The notes beneath the pieces are model-generated. The model saw nothing but the letters and a program-made list of their open reading frames with translations. It was not told the DNA's origin and ran no database searches. This document shows positions 34,152 to 43,761 of a stretch of DNA of 64,000 nucleotides, piece by piece (the first letter of the stretch is position 1; each line of letters opens with the position of its first letter). A program made the position numbers and the translations under genes. Origin of the DNA: Brevundimonas aveniformis DSM 17977 (GTDB lineage: Bacteria; Pseudomonadota; Alphaproteobacteria; Caulobacterales; Caulobacteraceae); NCBI RefSeq assembly GCF_000428765.1, contig NZ_AUAO01000002.1, positions 556,198-620,197 on the forward strand, in the 5' to 3' direction.

Positions 34152-34874
34152 ATGTCTGAAACCCACGCTTCCTTGCAAGACTCGGCCCTGGTCCTGTTTT
34201 CAGGCGGTCAGGATTCGGCCACCTGCCTGGCCTGGGCGCTGGAGCGGTTCGCGCGCGTCGAGACGGTTGGGTTTGATTACGGCCAGCGCCATGCCGTTGA
34301 GCTGGAAGCGCGGCAGACAATGCTGGAACGCCTGCCGGCCCTCAAGCCGGGTTGGGCGGACCGGTTGGGGCAGGACCACACCGTCGACATTCGTGGCTTT
34401 GGCCAGATTGCATCCAGCGCCCTGACTGAGGACCGCGCCATCGAAATGGACAGCCGGGGCTTGCCGACCAGCTTCGTGCCCGGGCGCAATCTTGTGTTCC
34501 TGACCTATGCGGCGGCCTTGGCCGATCGGCGTGGGATCGAGCGTCTGGTCGGCGGAATGTGCGAGACAGATTTCTCCGGTTACCCGGATTGCCGCCGCGA
34601 CACGCTGGATGCTCTGCAGATGGCGCTGAACCTGGGCATGGCGCGCGACTACAGGATTGAGACGCCGCTGATGGCCCTGACCAAGGCTCAGACCTGGGCC
34701 CTGGCCGACGAGCTTGGCGGCACGGCGCTGGTCGAGTTGATCCTCGAGGACAGCCACACCTGCTATCTGGGGGATCGCGGCGCACGCCACGCCTGGGGCT
34801 ATGGCTGCGGCGAATGTCCGGCTTGTGAACTGCGCGCGGTCGGGTGGACCGAATATGCGGGAGAGCCCGCATGA
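34152..34874 (+). CDS. queC: 7-cyano-7-deazaguanine synthase
   Basis: 240 residues. Converts 7-carboxy-7-deazaguanine to preQ0 using ATP and ammonia, in queuosine synthesis. The PP-loop is [19 protein letters not shown], followed by [31 protein letters not shown] and [18 protein letters not shown]. The C-terminal zinc-binding cysteines are in EDSHTCYLG and [14 protein letters not shown]. Stop overlaps queE (ATGA), giving a queC-queE-queD operon. The GTP cyclohydrolase step is not encoded here. Confidence 0.96.
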   Translation: MSETHASLQDSALVLFSGGQDSATCLAWALERFARVETVGFDYGQRHAVELEARQTMLERLPALKPGWADRLGQDHTVDIRGFGQIASSALTEDRAIEMDSRGLPTSFVPGRNLVFLTYAAALADRRGIERLVGGMCETDFSGYPDCRRDTLDALQMALNLGMARDYRIETPLMALTKAQTWALADELGGTALVELILEDSHTCYLGDRGARHAWGYGCGECPACELRAVGWTEYAGEPA

Positions 34875-35506
34875 CCTATTCGGTCAAGGAAATGTTCCTC
34901 ACCGTTCAAGGTGAGGGCGGCCAGATGGGCCGTCCGGCCGTGTTTCTGCGGTTTGCCGGCTGCAATCTGTGGAACGGGCTGGAGAGCCATCGGGCCACGG
35001 CGGTCTGCACCTTCTGTGACACCGACTTCGTCGGGACGGACGGTGAGGGGGGGGGCAAGTTCGAAACGCCGGAAGCCCTGGCCGACGCGGTCGCCGACAA
35101 ATGGATCGGCGCAGCCGGCATGCCCAGGCTGGTTGTCTGCACTGGCGGTGAGCCGCTGTTGCAACTCGATCCCCCCCTGATTTCGGCTCTGCATTCCAGA
35201 GGCTTCGACATTGCGGTGGAGACGAACGGCACCCAGGCTGCGCCCGACGGTATCGACTGGATATGCGTCAGTCCGAAGGCCGACGCGCCGGTCGTCCAGA
35301 CAGCAGGCCAGGAGCTGAAACTGGTCTTTCCCCAGGACAAGGCGCGGCCCGAACGGTTTGTCCACCTCGATTTTGAACGCTTCTGGCTCCAGCCCATGGA
35401 CGGGCCGGACCTCGAAGCCAATACCCGCGCGGCCTTCGACTATTGCCTCGCCCATCCCCAGTGGCGCCTGAGCGTCCAGACCCACAAGTACATCGGCGTC
35501 AAATGA
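34871..35506 (+). CDS. queE: 7-carboxy-7-deazaguanine synthase, CX14CX2C-type radical SAM
   Basis: 211 residues from the ATG overlapping queC. Radical SAM ring contraction of 6-carboxytetrahydropterin. [26 protein letters not shown] precedes the [4Fe-4S] cysteines, which are spaced CX14CX2C (C at ..AGCNLW, then VCTFCDTDF) rather than the canonical CX3CX2C. The same spacing is known from Burkholderia multivorans QueE (family knowledge). [13 protein letters not shown] and [11 protein letters not shown] are the SAM-binding strands. Confidence 0.95.
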   Translation: MTYSVKEMFLTVQGEGGQMGRPAVFLRFAGCNLWNGLESHRATAVCTFCDTDFVGTDGEGGGKFETPEALADAVADKWIGAAGMPRLVVCTGGEPLLQLDPPLISALHSRGFDIAVETNGTQAAPDGIDWICVSPKADAPVVQTAGQELKLVFPQDKARPERFVHLDFERFWLQPMDGPDLEANTRAAFDYCLAHPQWRLSVQTHKYIGVK

Positions 35507-35871
35507 GCCAGATCTTCGAAGTCACCAAGGCCACCCATTTTGATGCGGCCCATCACTTCCCCATGGGACCGGACGGCAGCCCGCACCGGCGCGTGCACGG
35601 CCACTCGTTTCTGGTGGAGGCCACGGTGCGTGGCGAGCGTGGTGGCGACATGGGCTTTGTCGTCGATCTGACACAGCTTGAGGCCGGGCTGAAAGCCGCC
35701 GCCGCTGAACTGGATCACAGCCTCCTGAACGATCATGCCGGGTTGGAGAAGCCCAGCCTGGAGGCCCTGTGCCTGTGGTTTGCAGATCGACTGAAGCCGG
35801 AGTTCCCCGGCCTGTCGAAAGTCACCCTGATCCGACCGACTATCGGCGAGCGGTGCGTGCTGGAGGTCTAG
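35503..35871 (+). CDS. queD: 6-carboxytetrahydropterin synthase
   Basis: 122 residues from the ATG overlapping the queE stop; an upstream in-frame ATG lies within queE. Converts dihydroneopterin triphosphate to 6-carboxytetrahydropterin. FDAAHHFPMG and HRRVHGHSFLVEATV hold the three zinc-binding histidines; MGFVVDLTQLE, LDHSLLND and the C-terminal ERCVLEV Glu are conserved PTPS features. The usual catalytic Cys region is not obvious between the His motifs, which here reads GPDGSPHRR. Confidence 0.92.
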   Translation: MSQIFEVTKATHFDAAHHFPMGPDGSPHRRVHGHSFLVEATVRGERGGDMGFVVDLTQLEAGLKAAAAELDHSLLNDHAGLEKPSLEALCLWFADRLKPEFPGLSKVTLIRPTIGERCVLEV

Positions 35872-35948
35872 CCTCGAAGGCACACGTCCTTTCCCACGGC
35901 GCGACGATCATCTAGTCGGGATTGTCGCTGGCGGGAGGGGCCATCTGA

Positions 35949-37529
35949 ATGCACGCGCTGGAAGCCTTCGAACTGATCCTGGTGCTGCTGGCGCTGGTGT
36001 TCTTCCTGCAGTGGGTGGCGCTCAAGCTGAAGTGGCCACCGGCCACAGTCCTTCTGATTGGTGGAGGGCTGACCGCCTTTGCGCCCGGCCTGCCGACCTT
36101 CGAGCTGGATCCCGAGTTGGCGCTGGCTCTGTTTCTCCCTCCGCTACTGGTCGATGGGGCGACCAACACCGCCCTGGGGCGGTTCCGATATCATCTCAGG
36201 GGTATCCTCTCGCTGGCGGTCGGGGCGATTGTCTTGACCACCCTGATCGTTGGCGTGGTGACGCACTGGCTGGTGCCGTCCTTGCCCTGGGCGGCGTGTT
36301 TTGCGCTGGGTGCGGTGGTTTCGCCGCCGGATGCCGTCTCGGCCCGGGCTGTTCTGAAAGGGGTGACCTTACCGCGTCGGCTGACGACCTTGCTGGAAGG
36401 CGAAAGCCTGTTGAATGACGCCACGGGCCTGATCCTGTTCCGGTTCGCGGTGGCTGCGGCCCTGACTGGGGCCTTCAGCCTGACCGACGCGGTATGGGAC
36501 TTCTCAATCCTGGCGGCCGGCGGTGTCGCGGTCGGAGCCGCGATCGGGCTTGCCTGGCTGTTTGTGGTCAAGCGGCTGGACGACCGAATGCTGATCATCG
36601 GTCTGAACTTGACGCTGTGCTGGGTGGCCTATCTGGCGGCGGAGGCGGTCCATGTTTCAGGGGTCATCGCCGTGGTCGTCGCCGGTCTGATTCAGGGTTG
36701 GTACCAGCACGAGGTGGTGCCTGCCGGCGTGCGCCTGCAAGGCCGTGGAGCCGGTGAGCTGATGAGTTTTGTGCTGGAAGCTCTGGTCTTCATGCTTATC
36801 GGCTTCTCCCTGAGGGGCGTGATCGAGCGGATGGGGCAGGACGGAGGCGTTGACCCTGCCATGGGCTGGGTGGTCCTGGGCGTGGTTGGGGCGGTCACGG
36901 TCGCCCGGTTCGTCTGGGTGTTTGGGGCGGACGCCGTCATGGTCGTGGCCCATCGGCTGGGCCTGAAGCGAGAGCCGCTCGGCTGGCGTCAGGCGACGGT
37001 CTTGAGTTGGGCCGGCATGCGGGGTGTGGTGACGCTCGCCATCGCCCTGACCGTGCCGCTGGATTTGCCGGGCCGCGACCTGATCCTGATTTCCGCCTTT
37101 GCCGTGATCTTCGTCACCGTCATCGTTCAGGGATGCAGCCTGGGCTGGCTTATCCGGCTGGTGAAGCCGGTCGATCTTGAGCCGGCAGCCGAGGTGTCCA
37201 TGGCCCAGGCCGAGCTGGCCATGGCCCGCGCCAAGCTGGAGGTGGTGGAAGCATTTGCCTATGCGCCGGACGGCACGCTGCTGCACCCGCAGATGCTCGA
37301 AATGCACACGCGCCGGACCCAGTACATGGAAACCTATGCGGAAAACGCCGAGGAAGAGCTGGAAAACATGCAGCCCCAGTTCGACGCGTCGCTGGAGGCC
37401 GTTGGGGCCGCGCGGGCGGTCTTGCTAGGGCTTCACCGCACTGGACAGATCGAAGACGAAGTCTTGCACAGCCTTGAGCGCGATCTCGACGTCGAGGAAA
37501 TGACGATCTTCTTCCAGCGGAGCGAGTAG
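35949..37529 (+). CDS. CPA1-family Na+/H+ antiporter
   Basis: 526 residues, 12 or so membrane helices followed by a roughly 100-residue cytosolic tail. Family features: LFLPPLLVDGATNT, GAVVSPPDAVSARAVL, LLEGESLLNDATGLILFRFA (with the ND pair at the ion site), and SWAGMRGVVTLAIALTVP. The tail is rich in Glu and Met (MAQAELAMARAKLEVVEAF..., YAENAEEELENMQ) and probably helical. Exchanges Na+ (or K+) for protons at the inner membrane; ion preference cannot be read. Confidence 0.9.
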   Translation: MHALEAFELILVLLALVFFLQWVALKLKWPPATVLLIGGGLTAFAPGLPTFELDPELALALFLPPLLVDGATNTALGRFRYHLRGILSLAVGAIVLTTLIVGVVTHWLVPSLPWAACFALGAVVSPPDAVSARAVLKGVTLPRRLTTLLEGESLLNDATGLILFRFAVAAALTGAFSLTDAVWDFSILAAGGVAVGAAIGLAWLFVVKRLDDRMLIIGLNLTLCWVAYLAAEAVHVSGVIAVVVAGLIQGWYQHEVVPAGVRLQGRGAGELMSFVLEALVFMLIGFSLRGVIERMGQDGGVDPAMGWVVLGVVGAVTVARFVWVFGADAVMVVAHRLGLKREPLGWRQATVLSWAGMRGVVTLAIALTVPLDLPGRDLILISAFAVIFVTVIVQGCSLGWLIRLVKPVDLEPAAEVSMAQAELAMARAKLEVVEAFAYAPDGTLLHPQMLEMHTRRTQYMETYAENAEEELENMQPQFDASLEAVGAARAVLLGLHRTGQIEDEVLHSLERDLDVEEMTIFFQRSE

Positions 37530-37538
37530 CTCGCCCGG

Positions 37539-37805
37539 CTACTGCGGACGATAGGCCGAGCAGTCTTCGTTCGCGCCGCGCCGGACGCGGCGTTCGCACT
37601 CGCGGCGCATTTGACGATACTCTTCGGCATCCGAGGTGGTGACGGCATCGACACCCGCGCCGACCACGGCCCCGGCTGCGCCGGCAGCGGCCCCGACAAC
37701 GGCACCCGCTGTGCCGACGACAGCTCCCGCCAGACAGCCCTGCAGGCCTAAAGCTCCCACCATCAACGCGGATAGGGCGGTGAGACGAACAAGGCGAGGG
37801 GTCAT
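37539..37805 (-). CDS. Small glycine-zipper lipoprotein
   Basis: 88 residues with a signal peptide ending in a lipobox (GLQGC). The next 30 residues are a Gly/Ala/Val repeat (AGAVVGTAGAVVGAAAGAAG), a glycine zipper likely to insert in or span a membrane. A charged tail follows (EEYRQMRRECERRVRRG) with two cysteines. It resembles small outer-membrane glycine-zipper lipoproteins, but the tail is not one I recognise. Tail-to-tail with the antiporter gene, 9 bp apart. Confidence 0.7.
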   Translation of the reverse strand: MTPRLVRLTALSALMVGALGLQGCLAGAVVGTAGAVVGAAAGAAGAVVGAGVDAVTTSDAEEYRQMRRECERRVRRGANEDCSAYRPQ

Positions 37806-37874
37806 GGCGGGCTCCAGGGGCTCATGCCCTCATAGCCCGCCATGGTTAGCGCAATATGACCGGACGGCGCCGGG

Positions 37875-38573
37875 CTAGCGGCTATCCACCATCACCAGCT
37901 CGGCGTCTTCGACCGCGCGGATGACCAGCTCGGCCTCATCCTTGATGGCTGCGCCGTCGCGGTGGCCGATGGCGACGCCATTGACCTCGACCGCGCCGAC
38001 CGCCGGCACCAGATAGCCACGTCGGCCTTCGCCCAGCGGATAGCGGATCTCCTCGCCGGCCTTCAGCGTCGCGCCCAGCACGCGGGCGTCGGCGTTGATC
38101 TTCAACGCGTCGTCGTCACCGGCCATGCCCGACGCCAGGACCGTAAACCGGCCGTCCCGCTGGCCCTTGGGGAAGGGTTTCTGGTCCCAGCTGGGCGCCG
38201 CGCCCGGCTTGTCCGTCTCGATCCAGATCTGGAACAGGGTCGTGGCCTCGGGCTCCAGATTATATTCGGCATGGCGCACGCCGGTGCCGGCGCTCATCAC
38301 CTGAACGTCGCCCGCCCCCGTGCGGCCCTTGTTGCCCATCGAGTCCTGATGGGTGATCGCGCCTTTGCGGACATAGGTGATAATCTCCATGTCGGCGTGC
38401 GGATGAGGCGGAAAGCCCGAGTTGGCCGCGATGGTGTCGTCGTTCCAGACGCGCAGCCGGCCCCAGCCCATGTTGTTGGGGTCATAGTGGCTCGCGAACG
38501 AGAAGTGATGTTTGGCGTCCAGCCAACCGTGATTGGCGCCCCCGAGCTTGTCGAAGGGTCTGCGTTCGATCAT
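37875..38573 (-). CDS. Pirin family protein (YhaK/YhhW-type)
   Basis: 232 residues from the ATG at 38573, with GGAGG 7 nt upstream; the ATG at 38588 lies on the Shine-Dalgarno sequence itself. Bicupin protein with MGWGRLRVWNDD, GFPPHPHADMEIITYV (metal-binding His-x-His and Glu), GNKGRTGAGDVQVMSAGTGVRHAEYN and LFQIWIETD. Some pirins are quercetin 2,3-dioxygenases; the physiological substrate here is unknown. Stand-alone gene between two unrelated genes. Confidence 0.9.
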   Translation of the reverse strand: MIERRPFDKLGGANHGWLDAKHHFSFASHYDPNNMGWGRLRVWNDDTIAANSGFPPHPHADMEIITYVRKGAITHQDSMGNKGRTGAGDVQVMSAGTGVRHAEYNLEPEATTLFQIWIETDKPGAAPSWDQKPFPKGQRDGRFTVLASGMAGDDDALKINADARVLGATLKAGEEIRYPLGEGRRGYLVPAVGAVEVNGVAIGHRDGAAIKDEAELVIRAVEDAELVMVDSR

Positions 38574-38624
38574 TGGAGATCCTCCCAAGAGTGATGTTGG
38601 AAGGTATATAGGTAACAGTTGTGG

Positions 38625-39719
38625 TTACGGAAGGGGCGCGCCCGCCTGCCCCCGGTGCCTGAGCATCGCATCGGCCAGCACGCACGCCGCCATGGCCTCA
38701 ACCACCGGCACGGCGCGGATGCCGACGCAGGGATCGTGGCGGCCTTTGGTGCGGATCTCGGTTTCGGCCCCGTCGCGGGTGATCGACTGGCGGGGCGTCA
38801 GGATCGAGGAGGTCGGCTTGAAGGCCACGCGGGCGGTGATCGGCTGGCCGGTCGAGATGCCGCCGAGAATGCCGCCCGCCTTGTTGGACAGGAACACCGG
38901 CTGGCCGTCCGGGCCGAGGCGCATCTCGTCGGCGTTGTCTTCGCCCGACAGTTCGGCTGAGCCGAAGCCGGCGCCGATCTCCACCCCCTTGGCGGCGTTG
39001 ATGGACATCATCGCGGCGGCCAGGTCGGCGTCCAGCTTGCCATAGACCGGCGCGCCCCAGCCGACGGGAACGCCCGTCACCTCAACAGCTACGACCGCGC
39101 CGATTGATGAGCCCGCCTTGCGGACCTCATCCAGATACTGCTCCCACCCGGATGTGTCAGCGGTCGCGGCATTCAGCGGATTGCCGTCAACCGCGCCGAA
39201 GTCGATCTGATCTTCAGACAGACGATGCGCCCCGATCTGGACCAGGCCCGCGCGGACCACCACGCCGTCGCCCAGCACCATGCGCGCAATGGCTCCCGCC
39301 GCCACGCGCATGGCCGTCTCCCGGGCCGAAGACCGTCCGCCGCCCCGGTGATCGCGCACGCCGTATTTGGCCTGATAGACATAGTCCGCATGGCCCGGCC
39401 GATAGGCGCGAGCGATCTCGCCATAGTCTTTCGAGCGCGCGTCCTGGTTCTCGATTAACAGACTGATAGGCGTGCCCGTCGTCACCGGCCCGGCACCGTC
39501 ATCGAAGGTGCCCGACAGAATCTTCACCGCATCCGGCTCGCCGCGCTGGGTGACGAACCTAGAGCCGCCGGGTTTGCGGCGATCCAGCCAGGGCTGGATG
39601 TCGGCTTCGGACAGGGGAATGTTCGGCGGGCAGCCATCGACGACACAGCCGATCGCCGGCCCGTGGCTCTCGCCCCAGGTCGTCACGCGAAACAGATGGC
39701 CGAAGCTGTTGTGAGACAT
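38625..39719 (-). CDS. aroC: Chorismate synthase
   Basis: 364 residues. Last step of the shikimate pathway, forming chorismate from EPSP with reduced [127 protein letters not shown] and [20 protein letters not shown] are all diagnostic (written here from separate blocks). Starts at the ATG at 39719, 32 bp from the J-domain-like gene end. Confidence 0.97.
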   Translation of the reverse strand: MSHNSFGHLFRVTTWGESHGPAIGCVVDGCPPNIPLSEADIQPWLDRRKPGGSRFVTQRGEPDAVKILSGTFDDGAGPVTTGTPISLLIENQDARSKDYGEIARAYRPGHADYVYQAKYGVRDHRGGGRSSARETAMRVAAGAIARMVLGDGVVVRAGLVQIGAHRLSEDQIDFGAVDGNPLNAATADTSGWEQYLDEVRKAGSSIGAVVAVEVTGVPVGWGAPVYGKLDADLAAAMMSINAAKGVEIGAGFGSAELSGEDNADEMRLGPDGQPVFLSNKAGGILGGISTGQPITARVAFKPTSSILTPRQSITRDGAETEIRTKGRHDPCVGIRAVPVVEAMAACVLADAMLRHRGQAGAPLP

Positions 39720-39751
39720 GATTCAGGCTTAGCCGAACCTCCGTTCGCCGC

Positions 39752-40495
39752 CTATCCCCGCATCCAGGCGCGTTTGAAGCGGCCCAGTCGCTCGCGCACC
39801 GGGTCGGGAGCGGTCGCTGCCAAGGGCTTGAGGGTGACAAACAGATGGCCCTGCGGCTTGCCCGCGCGGGCGGGAAGCCCCTGATCCTTCAGGCGGAGCC
39901 GGTAGGGTGCGGGCAGGGCCGGGGGGGCGGTGACGGCATGTTCGCCCCGAGGGCTGACGACGGTGAAGCGTCCACCGTGGCTGAGCAGTGACGGATCAAC
40001 CTGGCACTCCAGCCAAAGGTCGTCGCCGATGATCCGCATGTCTGCGTCAGGCCTGATTTTGACGGTCAGTAGGAGATCCGAGCCGTCATCCGCCTTGCCC
40101 CCCAGACGCACGGTTTCACCGGCCCGAAGCCCGGCCGGCAGTCTCAGGCCCAGGGTGCGGCCCGAGGTGATCTCGACCCGGCGCGACACGCCCAGCATGG
40201 CTTCACGCGGCGAGATTTCCAGTACGGACGGGGGCGGGCAGGGCGTTTCGGTCGCAGGCTTCGGTTGGGATGCCGGTCGGGCCGGCATGGTGGTCCGCGC
40301 CGCTTCCAGGGCCTGAAGCAGGCGATAGGCTTCGATGACCTGGCGGAACCGATCCTCATCCCCGCCTGACTGATCGGGGCGCGCCGCCTTGGCCGCGCGG
40401 CGAAAGGCGGTCGTCAGATCGGCCCCGCCCACCGGGCCGTTCAGGCCGAGCAGGATACAGGCGTCCTTGGAGGTCATGGGCCGGGCGATAGGCAT
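39752..40495 (-). CDS. DnaJ-class protein with degenerate HPD motif
   Basis: 247 residues. The N-terminal 65 residues resemble a J-domain (DACILLGLNGPVGGADLTTAFRRAAKAA...DRFRQVIEAYRLLQ), but the essential HPD motif reads RPD: Arg39 encoded by CGC at 40379-40381. A Pro-rich linker leads to a DnaJ C-terminal-like domain (LEISPREAMLGVSRRVEI...GLRLPAGLRAGETVRLGG, DLLLTVKIRPDADMRIIGDDLWLE). No zinc finger, so CbpA-like layout. Without the His it should not stimulate DnaK ATPase by the usual mechanism. Divergent from pdxH by 61 bp. Confidence 0.85.
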   Translation of the reverse strand: MPIARPMTSKDACILLGLNGPVGGADLTTAFRRAAKAARPDQSGGDEDRFRQVIEAYRLLQALEAARTTMPARPASQPKPATETPCPPPSVLEISPREAMLGVSRRVEITSGRTLGLRLPAGLRAGETVRLGGKADDGSDLLLTVKIRPDADMRIIGDDLWLECQVDPSLLSHGGRFTVVSPRGEHAVTAPPALPAPYRLRLKDQGLPARAGKPQGHLFVTLKPLAATAPDPVRERLGRFKRAWMRG

Positions 40496-40556
40496 ATCGA
40501 CCCGAGGAAATACGCCCTGCCTCTGAAAACCCCGTTAAGCGCGCTATATCCCTCGC

Positions 40557-41222
40557 ATGAGCCGAGATGCCCGCATTCCGCCCAGTCCGTCCGCAGACGA
40601 CTATGCCCGCCAGTTGGACGCCAACGGCGACGAGGCTGAGTTCGAACGGGAGGAGCCGTTCGCCCTGTTCGGCGAGTGGTTGGCGCTGGCGCGCGAGCGT
40701 GAGCCCAATGATTCCAACGCGATGGCTCTGGCGACGGCGGATGCAGAGGGCCTGCCTGACTGCCGCATGGTGCTGCTCAAGGACTTCGACGCACGGGGGT
40801 TCGTCTTCTACTCCAACGCTGAGAGCGCCAAGGGCCGGCAGCTAGGCGAGAATCCCCAGGCGGCGCTGCTCTTTCACTGGAAGTCGCTGCGCCGTCAGGT
40901 GCGGGTGCGAGGCCGGGTCGAACCCGTCAGCGCGGCAGAAGCCGACGCCTATTTTGAAAGCCGAGCCCGAGACGCGCGCATCGGTGCCTGGGCCTCGGAC
41001 CAGTCGCGTCCCCTGCAAGGTCGGTTCGAGCTGGAGCGGCGGGTGGCCGAATACGGCCTCAAATTCGGCCTGGGGCCGGTTGCGCGCCCGCCATACTGGA
41101 CCGGTTGGCGGCTGATCCCAGAACAGATGGAGTTCTGGCGAGATCGCCCTTTCCGTCTGCACGACCGGCTTCTTTTCAGCCGATCGTCCGATGGCTGGCG
41201 GCGAAGCCGTCTTTTCCCGTGA
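40557..41222 (+). CDS. pdxH: Pyridoxamine 5'-phosphate oxidase
   Basis: 221 residues, standard size. FMN-dependent oxidation of PNP/PMP to [76 protein letters not shown]-like [10 protein letters not shown] and the C-terminal [26 protein letters not shown] are family hallmarks (separate blocks). Its 3' end overlaps the convergent TetR gene by 47 bp. Confidence 0.96.
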   Translation: MSRDARIPPSPSADDYARQLDANGDEAEFEREEPFALFGEWLALAREREPNDSNAMALATADAEGLPDCRMVLLKDFDARGFVFYSNAESAKGRQLGENPQAALLFHWKSLRRQVRVRGRVEPVSAAEADAYFESRARDARIGAWASDQSRPLQGRFELERRVAEYGLKFGLGPVARPPYWTGWRLIPEQMEFWRDRPFRLHDRLLFSRSSDGWRRSRLFP

Positions 41223-41859
41223 TACGCTCCGACGGCACCGGCTCTGCTGTCCCGTAGCGGGCCACGAAGGTTCGCACCGCGTCCTCCGCGATCTGATCCA
41301 GATTGCGCTCCAGTCGATGGGAATCGCCCAACATCATGGCCGACATGAACAGCGGGTGTTCGATCATGCCCATCAGCTGGCCCGCCGCAGTGGCCGGGTC
41401 CTCGACGATCAGTCTCCCCTCACTGGCAAGCGTTCGCAGCGCCGCGATCAAGGGGCCCCCGACCTCGCGCCGACCGCGTTCATAGATGTCAGCGGCGGCC
41501 TGTGGAATCCGGCCGCGTTCAGCCGCAATCAGCCGCAAAACGGCCCGCACAAAGGGATCTGCAAGGAACTGGGCGTAGCCCCGTGCGAAGTTGAGAATCC
41601 GCTCACCGGCCGCGCCCGATCCGAAACGTACCGCCCGCATCATGCCGACGAAATGTTCCGAAGTATCCAGGATCGTGTGGTGGAACAATTCCGCCTTCGA
41701 CGGAAAATGCAGATAAAGCGTTGCCGTCGAAATCTGGGCGGATCTGGCAATCGTCCCCATGGCCGCCTTGCCAAAGCCGTCGCGGAGAAAACAGTCCCGC
41801 GCCCTGTCCAGAATTAGTCGCCGTTTGTCGTCGAAGTCCTCATCTAAGCCGTCCGTCAT
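41176..41859 (-). CDS. TetR-family transcriptional regulator
   Basis: 227 residues from the ATG at 41859; a start at 41895 would add 12 residues. N-terminal helix-turn-helix: [47 protein letters not shown]. The C-terminal ligand domain ([41 protein letters not shown]) resembles regulators such as the AcrR/TetR_C_7 group. The target is not evident; the adjacent genes are pdxH (convergent) and uridine kinase. Confidence 0.88.
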   Translation of the reverse strand: MTDGLDEDFDDKRRLILDRARDCFLRDGFGKAAMGTIARSAQISTATLYLHFPSKAELFHHTILDTSEHFVGMMRAVRFGSGAAGERILNFARGYAQFLADPFVRAVLRLIAAERGRIPQAAADIYERGRREVGGPLIAALRTLASEGRLIVEDPATAAGQLMGMIEHPLFMSAMMLGDSHRLERNLDQIAEDAVRTFVARYGTAEPVPSERITGKDGFAASHRTIG

Positions 41860-41959
41860 GCCCCTTGCCTGTGCCCTAAACTGGACGCCCCACATCCTGT
41901 CAGGCGTAAGTCCTAATCCGGGAAATCGCCGTTCCGCAACCCCGCCGTGCAGGGAAAAT

Positions 41960-42604
41960 TCATTCGATGATGGATTTTAGCCGGGGATCGGCCAGGAGCG
42001 GGGCAATCAGCCGATCCAGATTTGTCTGTCCGTCCAGGCGCACGGCACCGGCCTCATCGAGGATGACGACCTCGGCTTCGGTCCGAGAGGGTTCGACCTG
42101 GCGCAGATGGGCGGGGCGCACAGTTCCCAGGTACTGATTGACGACCGATTCCCAGGTTCGCCCGCGCTCGGCCTGATCGCGGATGAGGCGGCGAATAAAA
42201 CGAATATCAGCAGGCGTATCGACGAAGATCCGCAGATCAAACAGGCGGGTCACCTCCGGCGTACAGAACAGGTGAAGCCCCTCAACCACCACGACATCGA
42301 CCGGTCCGACGCGGGTTGACTGACTTTCGAGGCGACGATGGGTGACAAAATCATAGACGGGCACCTGGACCTGCCCCCCCGCTTTGAGGGTCGCCAGATG
42401 CTCGGCCAGAAGCGCGTGGTCGCGAGAGGCGACATCGTCGAAATCAAAGCGCGCCGGATCGAAGCCCGGCTCGGCTCCCCAATCGCCGTAGTAGCTGTCC
42501 TCGGCGATCATGGTGGCGGCGGCCCCCAGGCGGTCCGTCAGGGCACGCGCGATCGTGGTCTTGCCGGAGCCGGAGCCGCCTACGATGCCGATCAATAGAG
42601 CCAT
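41960..42604 (-). CDS. udk: Uridine kinase
   Basis: 214 residues. Phosphorylates uridine and cytidine. P-loop IGIVGGSGSGKTTIARAL, EDSYYGDW, FDFDDVASRDHALLAEHLATLKAGGQVQVPVYDF.THRR, VVVVEGLHLF, DLRIFVDTPADIRFIRRLIRDQAERGR and the QY....P.H...V.PS block are family features (several blocks separated here). Complete, ATG at 42604. Confidence 0.93.
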   Translation of the reverse strand: MALLIGIVGGSGSGKTTIARALTDRLGAAATMIAEDSYYGDWGAEPGFDPARFDFDDVASRDHALLAEHLATLKAGGQVQVPVYDFVTHRRLESQSTRVGPVDVVVVEGLHLFCTPEVTRLFDLRIFVDTPADIRFIRRLIRDQAERGRTWESVVNQYLGTVRPAHLRQVEPSRTEAEVVILDEAGAVRLDGQTNLDRLIAPLLADPRLKSIIE

Positions 42605-42753
42605 GGCTGCCTAGCTATACCGGAACAGCGGGGGACGAAATGGGGCCGAAGGTCACTTTGGCCGGTCCAGCCGGATCGGGCATTCGGCGAGCAACCCCGC
42701 CTTAAGCATTCCACTTCACCATGCCGGAAGAATTCTCACGTTCGGGCCAACTC

Positions 42754-43629
42754 ATGTTTCAGATCATCGGCATCGTCATGCTCTTTGCCATGGTGTTCGG
42801 CAGCTATGTGCTGGCGGGCGGCAAGTTTGGCGTCATCCTGCATGCGCTGCCGCATGAGATGATGGCTATCGGCGGAGCGGCCATCGCCGCGTTCCTGATC
42901 TCGAACTCGCCGGCGGTGATCAAGAAGACCCTGGCCGGTCTGGGCAAGGCTTTTGCGGGACCCAAGTGGAAGGCCGGCGACTACAAGGACCTTCTCAGCC
43001 TGCTGTTCATGCTGACCAAGACCATGAAATCCAAGGGCGTGATCGCCCTCGAAAGCCATATCGAGAACCCCAAGGATTCCGCGATCTTCCAGAAGTTCCC
43101 GAAGATCATGAAGGACCATTTTGCTATCGACTTCATCTGCGACACCCTGCGGATGATGACCATGAACCTCGAAGACCCGCATCAGGTCGAGGACGCGATG
43201 GAAAAGCAGCTCGAAAAGCACCACCACGAAGCCTTGGCCGCGCCTCATGCGCTGCAGAACATGGCCGACGCCCTTCCGGCGCTCGGGATCGTCGCGGCGG
43301 TGCTGGGGGTTATCAAGACCATGGGCTCGATCACCGAGCCGCCGGAGATTCTGGGCGGCATGATCGGCGGCGCCCTGGTCGGCACTTTCCTGGGCGTGTT
43401 CCTGGCCTACGGCCTGGTCGGACCGATCGCGGCGCGGCTCAAGGCGATCGTTGACGAGGAGGCTGCCTTCTACAAGATCATCCAGTCGGTCCTGATCGCC
43501 CACCTGCACGGAAACGCCGCCCAGATCTCGGTGGAAATCGGCCGAACCGACATTCCATCGACCGCCCAGCCGAGCTTTGCCCAGCTTGAAGAAACGCTCG
43601 CTGCCGCGCCCATGGATGCCGCCGCCTGA
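42754..43629 (+). CDS. motA: Flagellar motor stator protein MotA
   Basis: 291 residues from the ATG at 42754, which aligns with the first membrane helix (MFQIIGIVMLFAMVFGSYVLAGG); the ATG at 42721 would add 11 polar residues. Proton channel component with MotB. DLLSLLFMLTKTMKSKG, HHEALAAPHALQNMADALPALGIVAAVLGVIKTMG and GGALVGTFLGVFLAYGLVGPIAARL carry the conserved prolines of helices 3 and 4. motB is not adjacent in this window, as also seen in Caulobacter. Stands alone between udk (divergent) and a lipoprotein gene. Confidence 0.95.
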   Translation: MFQIIGIVMLFAMVFGSYVLAGGKFGVILHALPHEMMAIGGAAIAAFLISNSPAVIKKTLAGLGKAFAGPKWKAGDYKDLLSLLFMLTKTMKSKGVIALESHIENPKDSAIFQKFPKIMKDHFAIDFICDTLRMMTMNLEDPHQVEDAMEKQLEKHHHEALAAPHALQNMADALPALGIVAAVLGVIKTMGSITEPPEILGGMIGGALVGTFLGVFLAYGLVGPIAARLKAIVDEEAAFYKIIQSVLIAHLHGNAAQISVEIGRTDIPSTAQPSFAQLEETLAAAPMDAAA

Positions 43630-43652
43630 TCGGTGGCGGAGGGAAAAAAGTG

Positions 43653-43673
43653 ATCACGGCTTCGTGATTCTTT
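43653..43673 (+). terminator. Weak terminator after motA
   Basis: ATCACG (43653-43658), loop GCTT, CGTGAT (43663-43668), then TCTTT. A 6-bp stem 24 bp after the motA stop. Confidence 0.4.
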
Positions 43674-43761
43674 GCTTGCGGCTGCGATCAAATACGCGTT
43701 ACGTCCCCTCAGCGGGACTCATGATCCCGCGTCAAAAAAGTCCCTAGGGAAGGAACGCATC

